64,000 nucleotides of DNA, from the NCBI GenBank assembly GCA_021568835.1, contig JAKGSH010000010.1, positions 248,001-312,000 on the forward strand, given 5' to 3'. Numbering within the stretch: position 1 is the stretch's first letter; every line of letters begins with the position of its first letter. Below are positions 33,651-42,941 of the stretch, one piece after another. Position numbers and translations under genes: made by a program. Source of the stretch: Streptomyces sp. Tue 6430 (GTDB lineage: Bacteria; Actinomycetota; Actinomycetes; Streptomycetales; Streptomycetaceae). Under the pieces are notes generated by a model. That model made no database searches. It had not been told where the DNA came from and was given only the letters and a program-made list of their open reading frames with translations.

Positions 33651-34735
33651 ATGACCGCCATGAACGCCCCCGCCCTTCCGCCCCTTCCGCCCCTTCCGCC
33701 GGCTGGGTCCCCGCCGTCCCAGCCGCCCCTTCCGCTTCCGCGCCCCCCGCCGGCTGTGTCTCCGCCGTCCCCGCCGTCCCCGCCGTCCGCAAGGCGGTCG
33801 TCCCGGCGGCCGGGCTCGGCACCCGTTTCCTTCCCGCGACGAAGGCGACGCCGAAGGAGATGCTCCCGGTCGTCGACAAGCCGGCCATCCAGTACGTCGT
33901 CGAGGAGGCCGCCGCGGCCGGTCTGGACGACGTGCTGATGGTCACGGGCCGCCACAAGCGGGCCATCGAGGACCACTTCGACCACGCCTTCGAACTGGAG
34001 CAGGCCCTCGCGGCCAAGGGCGACACCGTGCGGCTGGACGCGGTGCGCGATCCGGCCCGGCTCGCGGACATCCACCACATCCGCCAGGGCGATCCGCTCG
34101 GCCTCGGTCACGCCGTGCTGTGCGCCCGCAACCACGTGGGCGACCAGCCGTTCGCCGTCCTCCTCGGCGACGACCTCATCGACCCGCGCGACGAGCTCCT
34201 CGGCCGCATGCTGGAGGTCCGCGAGCGGCACGCCGGCAGCGTGGTCGCGCTGATGGAGGTGCCGGTCGAGCAGGTAGCCCTCTACGGCTGCGCGGCCGTG
34301 GAGCCGTCCGGGGAGGACGGCGTCGTACGGGTCACGGGGCTGGTGGAGAAGCCCGCGCCCGAGAACGCGCCGAGCCGGTACGCGGTCATCGGGCGGTACG
34401 TCCTCGACCCGGCGGTCTTCGACGTCCTGGAGCGCACGGAGCCCGGCCGCGGCGGCGAGATCCAGCTCACCGACGCCCTCCAGGAACTGGCCGCGGGCGG
34501 CACGGTGCACGGCGTCGTCTTCTCCGGCCGCCGCTACGACACCGGCGACAAGGCCGACTACCTGCGCACGGTGGTCCGGCTGGCCTGTGACCGGGACGAC
34601 CTGGGCCCGGAATTCGTCTCCTGGCTCAAGGAGTTCGTGACGGAACTGGAGGAACTGGAGGAACTGGAGGAAACCGGCGCGCCGGCGCGCGAACGGTCCC
34701 GCCACGTGCGGGCGAGGGCCACCGGGGCGGCGTAG
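33651..34735 (+). CDS. UTP-glucose-1-phosphate uridylyltransferase (GalU paralogue; one probable frameshift)
   Basis: About 361 aa. The nucleotidyltransferase core is intact: VVPAAGLGTRFLPATKATPK, LPVVDKPAIQYVVEEAAAAG, RQGDPLGLGHAVLCARNH, GDDLIDP and FSGRRYDTGDKADYLRTVV. It makes UDP-glucose from UTP and glucose-1-P. In the core frame there is no start codon near; ATG 33651/33660 is in another frame. One C added to CCCCC at 33667-33671 joins them through a Pro/Ala/Ser-rich leader of ~45 residues, longer than in housekeeping GalU. The C-terminus carries an ELEELEELEE repeat. It is probably a second, non-housekeeping copy. Confidence 0.82.
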
Positions 34736-34794
34736 CGCCGGTGGCCCTCGGCCCCGGAGCGCGAGGCGCGGAACGCGAGGCGCGGCCCGTCCGC

Positions 34795-35247
34795 TCAGCC
34801 GTTGGGCCGCAGGGTCCACAGCACGGTCATCTCGCCGGTCACGGCGCCGTCCGCGCGGCGGATCTCGACCGCCACCGGGAACTCGGGCCGCTCCCCCGCG
34901 TCGAGCTGGGCGACGACCTCGGCGGCCGGGCGGCCGAGGGTCGCGGTCGCCGTGACGGGCCCCGTCGCGAGCTTGCGGTAGGCGATCTCGGCGCGGACGG
35001 CGAGCGGCACGGCCCGGGAGAGCTGGTCACCGAACGCGGCGAGCACGATCGCCCCGCTCGCGGACTCGCCGAGCGTGAACATCGCCCCGGCGTGCGGCCC
35101 GCCCACGTGGTTGTGGAACGCCCCCTGGTCCGGCAGAGCCACCACGGCCTTCTCCGTCCCGGTCTCGAGGAACTCGAGGTTCAGGGTCCGGGCCATGGGC
35201 ACGGTGGCGGCGAGCATCTCGCCGATGGACATCTGCTCTGCGCTCAT
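34795..35247 (-). CDS. Hotdog-fold thioesterase-like protein (DUF4442/PaaI-like)
   Basis: 150 aa hotdog fold: LEFLETGTEKAVVALPDQGA, HNHVGGPHAGAMFTLGESAS (hotdog helix with the conserved H-x-G-x-x-F/T), EIAYRKLATGPVTATATLGR. The substrate is an acyl-CoA or acyl-ACP type thioester by family; no partner gene is adjacent. ATG 35247 (MSAEQMSIGEMLAAT) is well separated from the divergent membrane-protein gene (150 bp). Confidence 0.85.
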   Translation of the reverse strand: MSAEQMSIGEMLAATVPMARTLNLEFLETGTEKAVVALPDQGAFHNHVGGPHAGAMFTLGESASGAIVLAAFGDQLSRAVPLAVRAEIAYRKLATGPVTATATLGRPAAEVVAQLDAGERPEFPVAVEIRRADGAVTGEMTVLWTLRPNG

Positions 35248-35397
35248 GCCGCGATGTTACCCACGAGTAGAGTCCGTCGGCCAGAGGGCAGGAAGGGGGA
35301 CCCCGCGCGGGAAGGGGCGCGCCGCGGCCGATTCGGTACCGCCCTGACGAGGGGCGGTGACCTGTTCGTGTCATGGGCGGCACTAGGGTTTCTGGCC

Positions 35398-36431
35398 ATG
35401 TGGCCAGGACAGCAGCCGCCCGGGGGAGAGCAGAACCCGCAGGCGCAGAACAACCCGTACCAGCAACCGGGATACCAGCAGCCGAATCCGTACCAGCAGC
35501 CGGGATACCAGCAGCAGCCCGGTTATCAGCAGCACCCCGGCGCCTACGCGCAGACCGCCCAGTGGGGACGCCGGGGGCCCCGGGCTCCCCGCAGCCCGGT
35601 GGTGGCGGCGGGAACCGGACGAAGGTGGTCGCGATCGTGGCGGCCGCGGCCGTCGTCCTGGCCGCCGGTGTCACCGGATTCCTGGTGCTGGGCGGAGACG
35701 ACGAGCAGCCGGAGGCCAAGGGCAAGGGCGGTGCGAGCCCGACGGTGTCGGTCGAGCCGAGCGGCTCGGTCTCCTCCTCGTCCGGCACGGACGACAACCC
35801 GCGCGACGCCGAGACCGAGAAGCCGACCGTGGCGGGCTGGAAGGTCGTCGTGAACCCCAAGTGGGGCATCGCCTTCGACGTGCCCGCGGACTGGGAGGTC
35901 CAGTCGCCGGGTCTGAGCCAGGGCTTCGAGTGGGAGGACAAGGAGCAGCCCGACGGCTACGACGCGATCATCCAGGGGGGCACGGCCGAGTACAAGTCCA
36001 AGTGGTGCACGTCCGACGACGACAAGGACGGCAAGACCGACGACACCTCGCTGGCCGTGGTCGGCAGCAAGGGCGCCGAAGGGGCGAAGAACACCGACGA
36101 GATCGCCCTCAACACGCCCGCCTGGTGGGTGTTCGGCGGCTACACCGAGCCGGACCGCAAGAGCATCACCACCGACAAGAAGGCCACCCCCTTCACCACC
36201 GCCTCGGGGGTCGAGGGCAGCTACGCCTGGGCGCGGTCGACGAACACGCCCCAGAAGGGCAAGTGCGCCAGCGACGGCAAGGCGATCACCTTCGGCTTCA
36301 AGAACTCCAACAACGACTACGTGTCGTGGAACCTGTACGGCGCCAGGGGCGTGAAGGACGAGCTGCCCGAGGCGACCGTCCTGCAGATCCTCGCCACCGT
36401 GCGGCTGCACGGGGAGCCGACCGGCGGCTGA
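35398..36431 (+). CDS. Membrane-anchored secreted protein with Gln/Pro/Tyr-rich N-terminus (one apparent frameshift)
   Basis: About 344 aa, no named family. The cytoplasmic N-terminus is a repeat tract (NPYQQPGYQQPNPYQQPGYQ continues), followed by one TM helix (VVAIVAAAAVVLAAGVTGFL) and an outside domain with NPKWGIAFDVPADWEVQSPG, a Cys pair (KWCTS and KCAS) and ITFGFKNSNNDYVSWNLYG. The outside domain resembles DUF-type PsbP-like or lipoprotein folds, but I do not recognise it. The N-terminal and main frames differ; adding one G to GGGG at 35564-35567 (CAG TGG GGG ACG) unites them. ATG 35398 was chosen because it begins MWPGQQPPGG, a common start of such Streptomyces proteins. Confidence 0.78.
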
Positions 36432-36574
36432 GTCGCCACCGCCCGCGCGCCGGCGCCTCGCGTGCGACCGGCGGCATGCCGCCGTCCGCATGCCGCCGTC
36501 CACGCGCCGGCTCCCCGGCCGTCGGGAGCGGCCGCCGGTTTGCCGGATCGGCGGCCGGGCGGGATAGTCGGCCG

Positions 36575-37921
36575 GTGACCTCAGCCGCCGACCCCCGCCT
36601 GCGCAGACCCTCCTGGGCGGGCCGCAACTACAGCCTGCTGACGGCCGCCGCGTTCGTCACGGGCCTCGGGGCCAACGGGGCCCTCATCGCCGCCGCGTTC
36701 GCCGTCCTGGAAGCCGGCGGCGACGGCGGCGACGTCGGTCTGGTGGCGGCGGCCCGTACCCTGCCGCTGGTGCTGTTCCTGCTGATCGGCGGGGCGGTCG
36801 CGGACCGCCTGCCGCGGCACCGGGTGATGGTCGCGGCCAACGCCCTCAACTGTGTGTCGCAGGCCGCGTTCGCCGCGCTCGTCCTGACCGGCGAGCCGCG
36901 GCTGTGGCAGATGATGCTGCTGACCGCCCTCGGCGGCACCGGCCAGGCGTTCTTCAGCCCGGCCGCCGAGGGCATGCTGATGTCCTCGGTGCGCGGCGAG
37001 CAGGCCGGGCGGGCGTTCGCGGTGTTCCGGATGGCGATGCAGGGAGCGGGTCTCGGCGGTGCGGCCCTCGGCGGCGCCATGGTCGCGGTGATCGGGCCGG
37101 GCTGGGTGCTCGCGGCGGACGCCGCCGCCTTCGCCGTCGCCGGGTCGCTGCGCGCGTTCCTCGACGTGGGGCACATCCCGGTCCGCGAGCGCGGCGGCGG
37201 CCTGCCGGCCGACCTGCGGGAGGGCTGGCACGAGTTCAGCGGCCGCCCCTGGCTGTGGGGCGTCGTGCTCCAGTTCTCGATCGCCAACGCCGTCGTGGGA
37301 GCGGCCGACGCGGTCTACGGCCCCCTCGTCGCCAGGGACCACCTGGGCGGGGCGGGCCCCTGGGGTCTCGCCCTCGGCTTCTTCGGCGCGGGTACGGTGG
37401 CGGGCGCCCTGCTGATGACCCGCTGGAAACCGCGCCGCCTCCTCTTCGTCGGCACCCTCTGCGTGTTCCCGCTGGCCCTGCCCTCGGCGGCCCTCGCCGT
37501 GCCGGTGCCGGTCGGCCTCCTGTGCGCGGTGATGTTCCTGACCGGCGTCACCCTGGAGGTGTTCGGCGTGTCCTGGATGACCGCCCTCCACCAGGAGATC
37601 CCGGAGGAGAAGCTCTCCCGCGTCTCGGCCTACGACTGGTTCGGCTCGGTCGCCCTGGTCCCCCTGGCCACGGCCCTGGCCGGCCCCTCGGAGTCCCTGT
37701 TCGGCCGCACGGCCTCCCTGTGGGGCTGTGCCGTCCTCGTCGTCGTGGTGACGGCGGCGGTCCTGTGCGTGCCGGACGTACGCCGCCTGACCCGCCGCAC
37801 GAAGCCGGTGGCCGGCCGGCGGGCGGCAGCGGCTCCCGCCGGCCCCCTCCCCGGGACACTGCCGGACCGGGCCGCCCCGGCCCCGGCGAAGCCGGACGGA
37901 GGCACCGGCGCGCTCGGGTGA
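36575..37921 (+). CDS. MFS transporter (MFS_3 / enterobactin-exporter type)
   Basis: 448 aa, twelve predicted membrane helices. The MFS motif A variant GGAVADRLPRHRVMVAANAL lies in loop 2-3; later helices include FRMAMQGAGLGGAALGGAMV and ALGFFGAGTVAGALLMTRWK. A basic, Pro/Ala-rich C-terminal tail follows. GTG 36575 was chosen because it opens on the family start (SAADPRLRRPSWAGRNYSLL). Probably a drug or small-molecule exporter. No regulator is adjacent. A hairpin terminator follows. Confidence 0.9.
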   Translation: MTSAADPRLRRPSWAGRNYSLLTAAAFVTGLGANGALIAAAFAVLEAGGDGGDVGLVAAARTLPLVLFLLIGGAVADRLPRHRVMVAANALNCVSQAAFAALVLTGEPRLWQMMLLTALGGTGQAFFSPAAEGMLMSSVRGEQAGRAFAVFRMAMQGAGLGGAALGGAMVAVIGPGWVLAADAAAFAVAGSLRAFLDVGHIPVRERGGGLPADLREGWHEFSGRPWLWGVVLQFSIANAVVGAADAVYGPLVARDHLGGAGPWGLALGFFGAGTVAGALLMTRWKPRRLLFVGTLCVFPLALPSAALAVPVPVGLLCAVMFLTGVTLEVFGVSWMTALHQEIPEEKLSRVSAYDWFGSVALVPLATALAGPSESLFGRTASLWGCAVLVVVVTAAVLCVPDVRRLTRRTKPVAGRRAAAAPAGPLPGTLPDRAAPAPAKPDGGTGALG

Positions 37922-37951
37922 GGTCCGCGCACGGGTTCCCGCGCGCGGACC
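37922..37951. terminator. Hairpin between convergent MFS and spermidine-synthase-like genes
   Basis: 9-bp arms GGTCCGCGC / GCGCGGACC with a 12-nt loop, immediately after the MFS stop. Confidence 0.65.
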
Positions 37952-37959
37952 GGCGCCGG

Positions 37960-38805
37960 TCACCCGATCCCGAACGCCCCCTCGGGCGGCACCGGTGACG
38001 GCACCGCGTCCTCGTCGCCCACCGGCCGGGCGTCGCCGGTGAACTCCTTCAGGGACGCGCCGTGTTCGACGCGGGCCGGGAAGGCGTCGGAGGCCGCGCG
38101 GCGGGCCAGGGGCGGGACGTCGAGGGGGTGACGGGCGGCGACGAGGACGGCGTTGCCGAACCGTCGGCCACGCAGCACCGCCGGTTCGGCGATGACCGCG
38201 AGGTGCTCGAACACCACCGCGAAGGTGGCCAGTTGGGAGCGCAGGAAGGCGAACGGGGCCGCGTCCGCGAGGTTCGCCAGATAGACGCCGTCCGCGCGCA
38301 GCACCCGCCCGGCCTCCCGGGCGTAGGACAGCGTCGTCAGGTGGGCGGGGACGCGGGAGCCGCCGAAGACGTCGGCCACCAGGATGTCGGCGGAGGCCGT
38401 CGGGGCCGTCTCCAGCCAGTCCCGCGCGTCGGCCGCGTGCAGGGTGATGCCGGTGCCGGCCGGGACCGGCAGCTGCTCGGCCACGAGGTCCAGCAGCCCC
38501 CGGTCGGCCTCCACGACGTCCTGCCGGGAGCCCGGCCGGGTCGCGGCGAGGTACCGGGGCAGGGTGAGCGCCCCGCCGCCCAGGTGCAGCACGTCCAGCG
38601 GCCGGCCGGCCTCGGCGACGGTGTCCAGGACGTGCCCGAGCCGCCGGGTGTACTCGAACTCCAGGTGCGTCGGCTCGTCCAGGTCGACATACGACTGCGG
38701 CGCCCCGTCCACCGTCAGCAGCCAGGCCCGCTCCCGGTCGACGTCGGGCATCAGCTTGGCGGTGCCGTGATCGACGGCTCGGGTGACGGGTATGGAGTCG
38801 TTCAC
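37960..38805 (-). CDS. Spermidine-synthase-like methyltransferase-fold protein
   Basis: 281 aa. Rossmann core with SAM/dcSAM motif LDVLHLGGGALTLPRYLA, acidic residue in DVVEADRGLLDLV, and catalytic-region motifs GITLHAADARDWLE and ILVADVFGGSRVPAHLTTL. The N-terminal beta-sheet of true aminopropyltransferases is short, and the D-x-x-x-D/Y substrate residues of SpeE are not obvious, so polyamine synthesis is not certain. GTG 38805 was chosen because it gives VNDSIPVTRAVDHG; an ATG at 38812 is out of frame and stops at once. Confidence 0.8.
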   Translation of the reverse strand: MNDSIPVTRAVDHGTAKLMPDVDRERAWLLTVDGAPQSYVDLDEPTHLEFEYTRRLGHVLDTVAEAGRPLDVLHLGGGALTLPRYLAATRPGSRQDVVEADRGLLDLVAEQLPVPAGTGITLHAADARDWLETAPTASADILVADVFGGSRVPAHLTTLSYAREAGRVLRADGVYLANLADAAPFAFLRSQLATFAVVFEHLAVIAEPAVLRGRRFGNAVLVAARHPLDVPPLARRAASDAFPARVEHGASLKEFTGDARPVGDEDAVPSPVPPEGAFGIG

Positions 38806-38976
38806 CCTGTCATTGTGCCCGGGGGCCGGCAGGGCCGTGCGGTCCACCGGGGGGCGGGCGTCGGAACACGCCGGGGCGGGGCACCGCAGAACCTGGGGTG
38901 GAACCAGGCGTCAGCAAGGCGCGCGCTCAGCAGATCGCGGAGGGGCGTACGACAGGCAAGCACACTGAATGACGAA

Positions 38977-39007
38977 AGAGCCCGCCAGGTGAGTCTGACG
39001 GGGCTCT
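38977..39007 (-). terminator. Terminator after the serine recombinase
   Basis: Arms AGAGCCC / GGGCTCT extended by partial pairing around a ~14-nt loop, followed on the minus strand by TTTCGTC. It lies 12 bp beyond the recombinase stop. Confidence 0.6.
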
Positions 39008-39018
39008 CGCGTGTCCTG

Positions 39019-40508
39019 CTACTCCGCCTCTGGCGTCGCCCACTCGATGTCGCACCGTGCGTCACCGTCGAACGGGGCACCGCGTCGAACGGCCTGCGTC
39101 ACCATGATCTTCTCGATAGCGACCCGAAGGAGGTCGCGGCGCATCGGCAAACCAGCTGCTTCCCAAGCCTCTTCGAGCATGTTCGCGTCGTCGAACATCG
39201 TCAGGTCGACGTGGTTACCGCTCAGCGCGTCCGCACGCTCCTGTGCCTCTCTGAGCGTCTCCTCCGCCTCTGCGACGAGGCGGGGGAAGTACTTGCCCAT
39301 GGCGCCGTCGTAAAGCCCCTTCGCGCGGTCGTTGGCAAGCCGCTCGACGGCTGCCTCCGCAGCCTTGACGGCGCCTGGTGCCTCCTGCGTCTCCTCAGTT
39401 TCCTCCGGAGCAACGAGGGCGGCCCACCGTTCGGCTACTGCGATCATCAGTGGGTCGCCGGCGTCGACGTCGGCCGAACTGACAGCCCCGACCCATTCTC
39501 TGTAGACGTATTCCTCGATCCGTGCGCGCATGGCCGACGCGGGGGCAGGACACGGCTTGCCCATAGCGTGCGCGTTACACACGTAGGAGCGCCCGCTCGT
39601 CGGCATCTTCGCCCCGCACCCTCCGCACCGGAGGAGATCCGTCAGGAGGTGCGTCGCCTTACCGACGCGCGGACCCAGCGCCCCGCGTTGGTGGCCGGCG
39701 TGCACTCGCCGCGCCTTCGCGACGAGATCCGCGGGATGGGTTCGACTTCGTCAGCGAACACGCGGACGCGCGCTCCCGCCTCGTTGCGGTACGCGACGGG
39801 CCATGTGTGCTTGCGGGACAGACCGACCACCTGCCACCCCTCGTACACCGGGTTGTAGACGATGCGTCGGACTGTCGACGCGTTCCAATGCCCGCCCTTA
39901 GGGGAGGCCATGCGGTCGTCCGTCAGCCGACGTGCGACAGACCGAGGCGCGAAGCCGTCAGCGACGTCAGTGATAACGCGGATGACCGTGTCCCAGTCGT
40001 CGCCGTGGTGCAGTTTCCCGTTCTTGTCCTTGCGCAACCCGAACGGCGCGGCGCTGAGCCATTCCCCCCGGCGTCGTTGTCCCTGCTTCGTGTCGCGTAC
40101 GCGGTGGGAGAGAAGATCGGACACTGTCTTTGCGCGTTCGGCGTCGCTGATGATGCGCTCACGGTCGCGCGGGACCGCACTGTCGAGTCGCTCGTAATCG
40201 AAGATGATCCGGGCGCCTGCGTCGAGTAGCTGAATGACGGAGCCGGCGCCCTGGCGGTCGAACCTGTCTACCGCGTAGCGCCAAAGCGCGGGCACCTCTT
40301 TACGCCTGAGCGCCCCCAGCGCCTTGACGAAGTCGGGACGCTTAACGTCCGTCCACGCACTGAGGTCGTCCTTCCAGACCTTGCGCACCCGGTAGCCGTG
40401 CTGTTCTGCCCACGCCAGGCCCCGTTCCTCTTGCGTCTTGAAAGTCAGAGCCTCCACACCCTCGCGTGTGATCTTGCTGCGGCGTAGGTAGAGGTCAATC
40501 TCGTCCAC
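39019..40508 (-). CDS. Large serine recombinase / integrase (one apparent frameshift)
   Basis: About 496 aa. The catalytic domain opens [16 protein letters not shown] with S11 as nucleophile, then [19 protein letters not shown]. The recombinase domain follows ([53 protein letters not shown]), then the zinc ribbon ([11 protein letters not shown] ... [15 protein letters not shown]) and a coiled-coil tail. The frame breaks at [15 protein letters not shown]; one G added to GGG at 39733-39735 (plus strand) restores it. GTG 40508 has AGAGGAG 5 bp upstream. Base composition is less GC-rich than the flanks, as expected for phage DNA. It sits directly behind a truncated EF-Tu gene and starts inside its reading frame. 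Confidence 0.88.
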
Positions 40509-40821
40509 GCCCACTCCTCTTTGCGCTTGTCGGCGTATGACAGAGTGCAAGAACCACGTAATTGGCGTGCCCCGGCATGCCAACGTGCGCGTAGTGCCGG
40601 GTGTCGGTCTCGTACTCGACGTGCGCGATGTTGATGGTGATGCCGCGCGCCGCCTCCTCGGGGGCGCGGTCGATGCGGTCGAACGGCACGAAGGTGCCGG
40701 TGCCGCGCTCGGCGAGGACCTTGGTGATGGCGGCGGTGAGCGTGGTCTTGCCGTGGTCGACGTGACCCATGGTGCCGATGTTCAGGTGCGGTTCGGTGCG
40801 CACGTAAGCCGTCTTGGGCAT
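40495..40821 (-). pseudogene. Truncated EF-Tu gene (tuf3-like), interrupted by the serine recombinase
   Basis: [20 protein letters not shown] to residue ~80 is EF-Tu: G1 box GHVDHGKT at 19-26 and the switch region [20 protein letters not shown]. The sequence [17 protein letters not shown] points to the divergent stress-type EF-Tu3 rather than the housekeeping copy. At the G3 box it departs: DMPGH has become GMPGH (residue 81), then [11 protein letters not shown] replaces the conserved D-Y-V-K-N-M, and the frame ends inside the recombinase gene. The remaining ~310 codons are nowhere in the window. The product cannot bind GTP properly. ATG is preceded by GAGG. Confidence 0.85.
40562..40583. other. 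Palindromic junction, candidate attachment site of the serine recombinase
   Basis: TTGGCGTGCCCCGGCATGCCAA: 22 bp, arms matching at 8 of 11 pairs (TTGGC...GCCAA outside, TGCC...GGCA inside). It lies exactly where the EF-Tu sequence stops being EF-Tu, 54 bp before the recombinase start. Serine-integrase att sites are imperfect palindromes of this kind. Confidence 0.55.
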
Positions 40822-40954
40822 GGCGGTACCTCGAAGCCTCTCGGAGGGTGCTGGGCGACGGCCCCGGCGGCGACGGACGCGCGGGCCGGGACGGGGACCC
40901 CGGAGAGCTCGCCGACCCTCCCCCTGCGGGGTCCGCCGGTCGATCCGGAGAGGG

Positions 40955-41056
40955 TCAGCTTCGGGCGCCGTCGACAGCGGCCGCGAGAACGGGAACGGCA
41001 GCCTTCGGCGCGTCCGCGACTGCGGATGCCACGAGGAGGAAGGCGTACCGGAACAT
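40955..41056 (-). CDS. Possible 33-aa hydrophobic peptide
   Basis: Starts [20 protein letters not shown] and reads as a short hydrophobic peptide ending [14 protein letters not shown] lies about 10 bp before the ATG. There is no database-style family I recognise. It is on the same strand as the truncated tuf gene, 133 bp before it, and could equally be a chance frame. Confidence 0.25.
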   Translation of the reverse strand: MFRYAFLLVASAVADAPKAAVPVLAAAVDGARS

Positions 41057-41144
41057 GGGGCCGATCCTCGCCGACGGCGGAACCGGTGTCGAACGGTTTT
41101 CCCCGGGCGTGCGGGGCGGAAGGCCCCTGGCCGGCCCGGCCGGG

Positions 41145-41180
41145 ACCGGGGGCACCGGGGGCACCGGGGGCACCGGGGGC
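41145..41180. repeat. Four perfect copies of a 9-bp repeat
   Basis: ACCGGGGGC x4 in tandem, just beyond the stop of the AlkD gene. Confidence 0.9.
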
Positions 41181-41185
41181 ACGGT

Positions 41186-41907
41186 CTACGCTCCGATGTT
41201 CTTCAGCGCCTCGCGCACGGTCAGCGGCGCGAAGCGGTCCCCTTCGCGGGCGAGGAAGGCGCGGACGGCGTCCGGGTCGGTCCGGGCGTACTCGCGCAGC
41301 GCCCAGCCGATCGCCTTGCGGACGAAGAAGTCCGGGTCGCCGGACCGCCGCAGGCAGTGCCGGAACAGGCGGTCGGCGTCGGTGCGGTCCTTGTGGGCGA
41401 GCTGGTGCAGCAGGGCGGTGCGGGCGACCCACGGGTCGTCGTCGGCGATCCAGGCGTCCGTCTCGGCGCCGAGGCCCGGGTCGGCGGCGACGAGGGCGCC
41501 GACGACGTGGACGGCGAGCGGGTCGACGGTGTCCCACCAGGAGGCCGTGGTGACGAGACGGCGGACGACCGGCAGGAGAGCGGAGGAGCAGCGGCCGACG
41601 TGCCGGCGCAGGTGGTCCACGGCGAAGTAGTGGTACTCGCGCTCCGGCAGGGCCCAGCACCGCAGGGCGATCGCCGTGCAGTCGGCCTCCGCGGGGCGGG
41701 GCGTGCCCGCGAGGACGGACCGGGACAGGGCCCGCCGCTCGGGTGCGGGAATGCCCAGGAAGGGGCCGCGTCCTTCATGTAGGCGCGCATGGCCGCCGCC
41801 CTCGCGGGGTCGGCCGCGGCACCGTACACGGTGGTCAGCCGCTCCAGGACGGTGTCGGCGAGAGCGCTGGACGGTGTCTCCCCCGCCCCTGCTCCGGTGA
41901 CGGTCAT
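41186..41907 (-). CDS. DNA alkylation repair protein, AlkD-like HEAT-repeat glycosylase (one apparent frameshift)
   Basis: About 240 aa. HEAT-like repeats run from [20 protein letters not shown] through [39 protein letters not shown] and [20 protein letters not shown], the hallmark segment of AlkC/AlkD glycosylases that excise 3-methyladenine and 7-methylguanine. The N-terminal 45 codons are in another frame; one added base in GGGG at 41762-41765 (plus strand) gives [20 protein letters not shown], which is typical. ATG 41907 was chosen; an in-frame GTG nine bases upstream is possible. Divergent from the TVP38 gene by 49 bp. Confidence 0.87.
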
Positions 41908-41956
41908 GAGACGCACCATACGGCGATCACACCTGTCCTTCGGTTAGTGTCGCCGG

Positions 41957-42763
41957 ATGCTCGATGCCCACACCCGCTCTGGGGGCACCGCCACGGCCTC
42001 TCCCCGGGCCGCCGCCACTGAGCTGGTCGTCCCCGTACCGCTCGTCCCCCTGCCAGTCGCCCTGCCCGCCGTCGCCCCGGCGCCGACGGGGTTCACCGCG
42101 CGCCGCGCGAGAACGCTGTTCTCGCCGTGGGCGCGGTTCTCGCTCCTGATCACGCTCCTCGCGGCGGCCGCGTCGAGCGTGCTGCTGTTCGAGCCGCAAC
42201 GCCTGCTCTCTGAGGGCTGGCCACCCCAACTGGGCGGAGTCGCCGCCGCGTCGGTGTTCGCGGTGGCGTACGGCCTGTGCACGGTGGCGTTCGTACCGCG
42301 CCCGTTGCTGAACCTGGCCGCCGGAGCGCTGTTCGGCTCGCAGCTGGGGGCCGGCGCGGCTCTGGCGGGCACGGTGCTGGGCGCCGGGCTCGCCTTCGGG
42401 CTCGGCCGGATCCTCGGCCAGGACGCGCTGCGGCCCCTGCTGCGGGGGCGGCTGCTGAAGGCGGCGGACGGCCAGTTGAGCCGGCACGGCCTGCGGTCGA
42501 TGCTGGCGGCCCGGCTGTTCCCGGGGGTGCCGTTCTGGGCGGCGAACTACTGCGCCGCCGTCTCGCGCATGGGCTGGCTGCCGTTCCTGGCCGCGACCGC
42601 GCTCGGTTCGATCCCGAACACGACCGCGTACGTCGTCGCCGGAGCGAGCGCCTCGTCCCCGACCTCGCCCCTCTTCCTGGTCTCGATGGCGGCCATCGCG
42701 CTGCCCGCGGCGGCGGGCGCGGTGGTCGCCTGGCGCAAACGCCACCACCTGCGCCGCCGCTGA
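41957..42763 (+). CDS. TVP38/TMEM64 family (VTT domain) membrane protein
   Basis: 268 aa. After a ~55-residue Ala/Thr/Pro-rich leader come membrane helices and the VTT core: FVPRPLLNLAAGALFGSQLG, AGTVLGAGLAFGLGRILGQD, LAARLFPGVPFWAANYCAAV and TALGSIPNTTAYVVAGASA. It is related to DedA and probably acts on membrane lipids. ATG 41957 gives a leader longer than usual; a later start is possible. Confidence 0.88.
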   Translation: MLDAHTRSGGTATASPRAAATELVVPVPLVPLPVALPAVAPAPTGFTARRARTLFSPWARFSLLITLLAAAASSVLLFEPQRLLSEGWPPQLGGVAAASVFAVAYGLCTVAFVPRPLLNLAAGALFGSQLGAGAALAGTVLGAGLAFGLGRILGQDALRPLLRGRLLKAADGQLSRHGLRSMLAARLFPGVPFWAANYCAAVSRMGWLPFLAATALGSIPNTTAYVVAGASASSPTSPLFLVSMAAIALPAAAGAVVAWRKRHHLRRR

Positions 42764-42772
42764 CACCCCGAC

Positions 42773-42842
42773 GCGGACGCCACCGCCGGGCCGCCGCCGA
42801 CACTCGTGCGGACACCACCGCCGGGCCGCCGCCGACACTCGT
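42773..42842. repeat. 35-bp tandem duplication after the TVP38 gene
   Basis: Two copies starting GCGGACGCCACCGCCGGGCC at 42773 and GCGGACACCACCGCCGGGCC at 42808 (one mismatch over 35 bp), with a partial third copy. It fills the gap between convergent genes. Confidence 0.9.
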
Positions 42843-42941
42843 GCGGACACCGTCACTCGCAGGCGTCGGCGTCCGTCACACCGAGGCGCCGAGGCGCCCG
42901 CGCGAGTGTCAGGCGCCTCCGCGTGCGGGACGCGTCGCGGG

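Larger units (their letters stand above)
40822..41185. other. Intergenic region upstream of the truncated tuf gene
   Basis: 364 bp containing the tuf promoter zone, a possible 33-codon ORF and a 9-bp tandem repeat (both listed separately). No other structure seen. Confidence 0.5.

Noticed and set aside
38868..38892. Second att site of the serine recombinase (ACGCCGGGGCGGGGCACC resembles the junction at 40562)
   Set aside because: Only eight bases match and the flanking DNA does not encode the missing part of EF-Tu.
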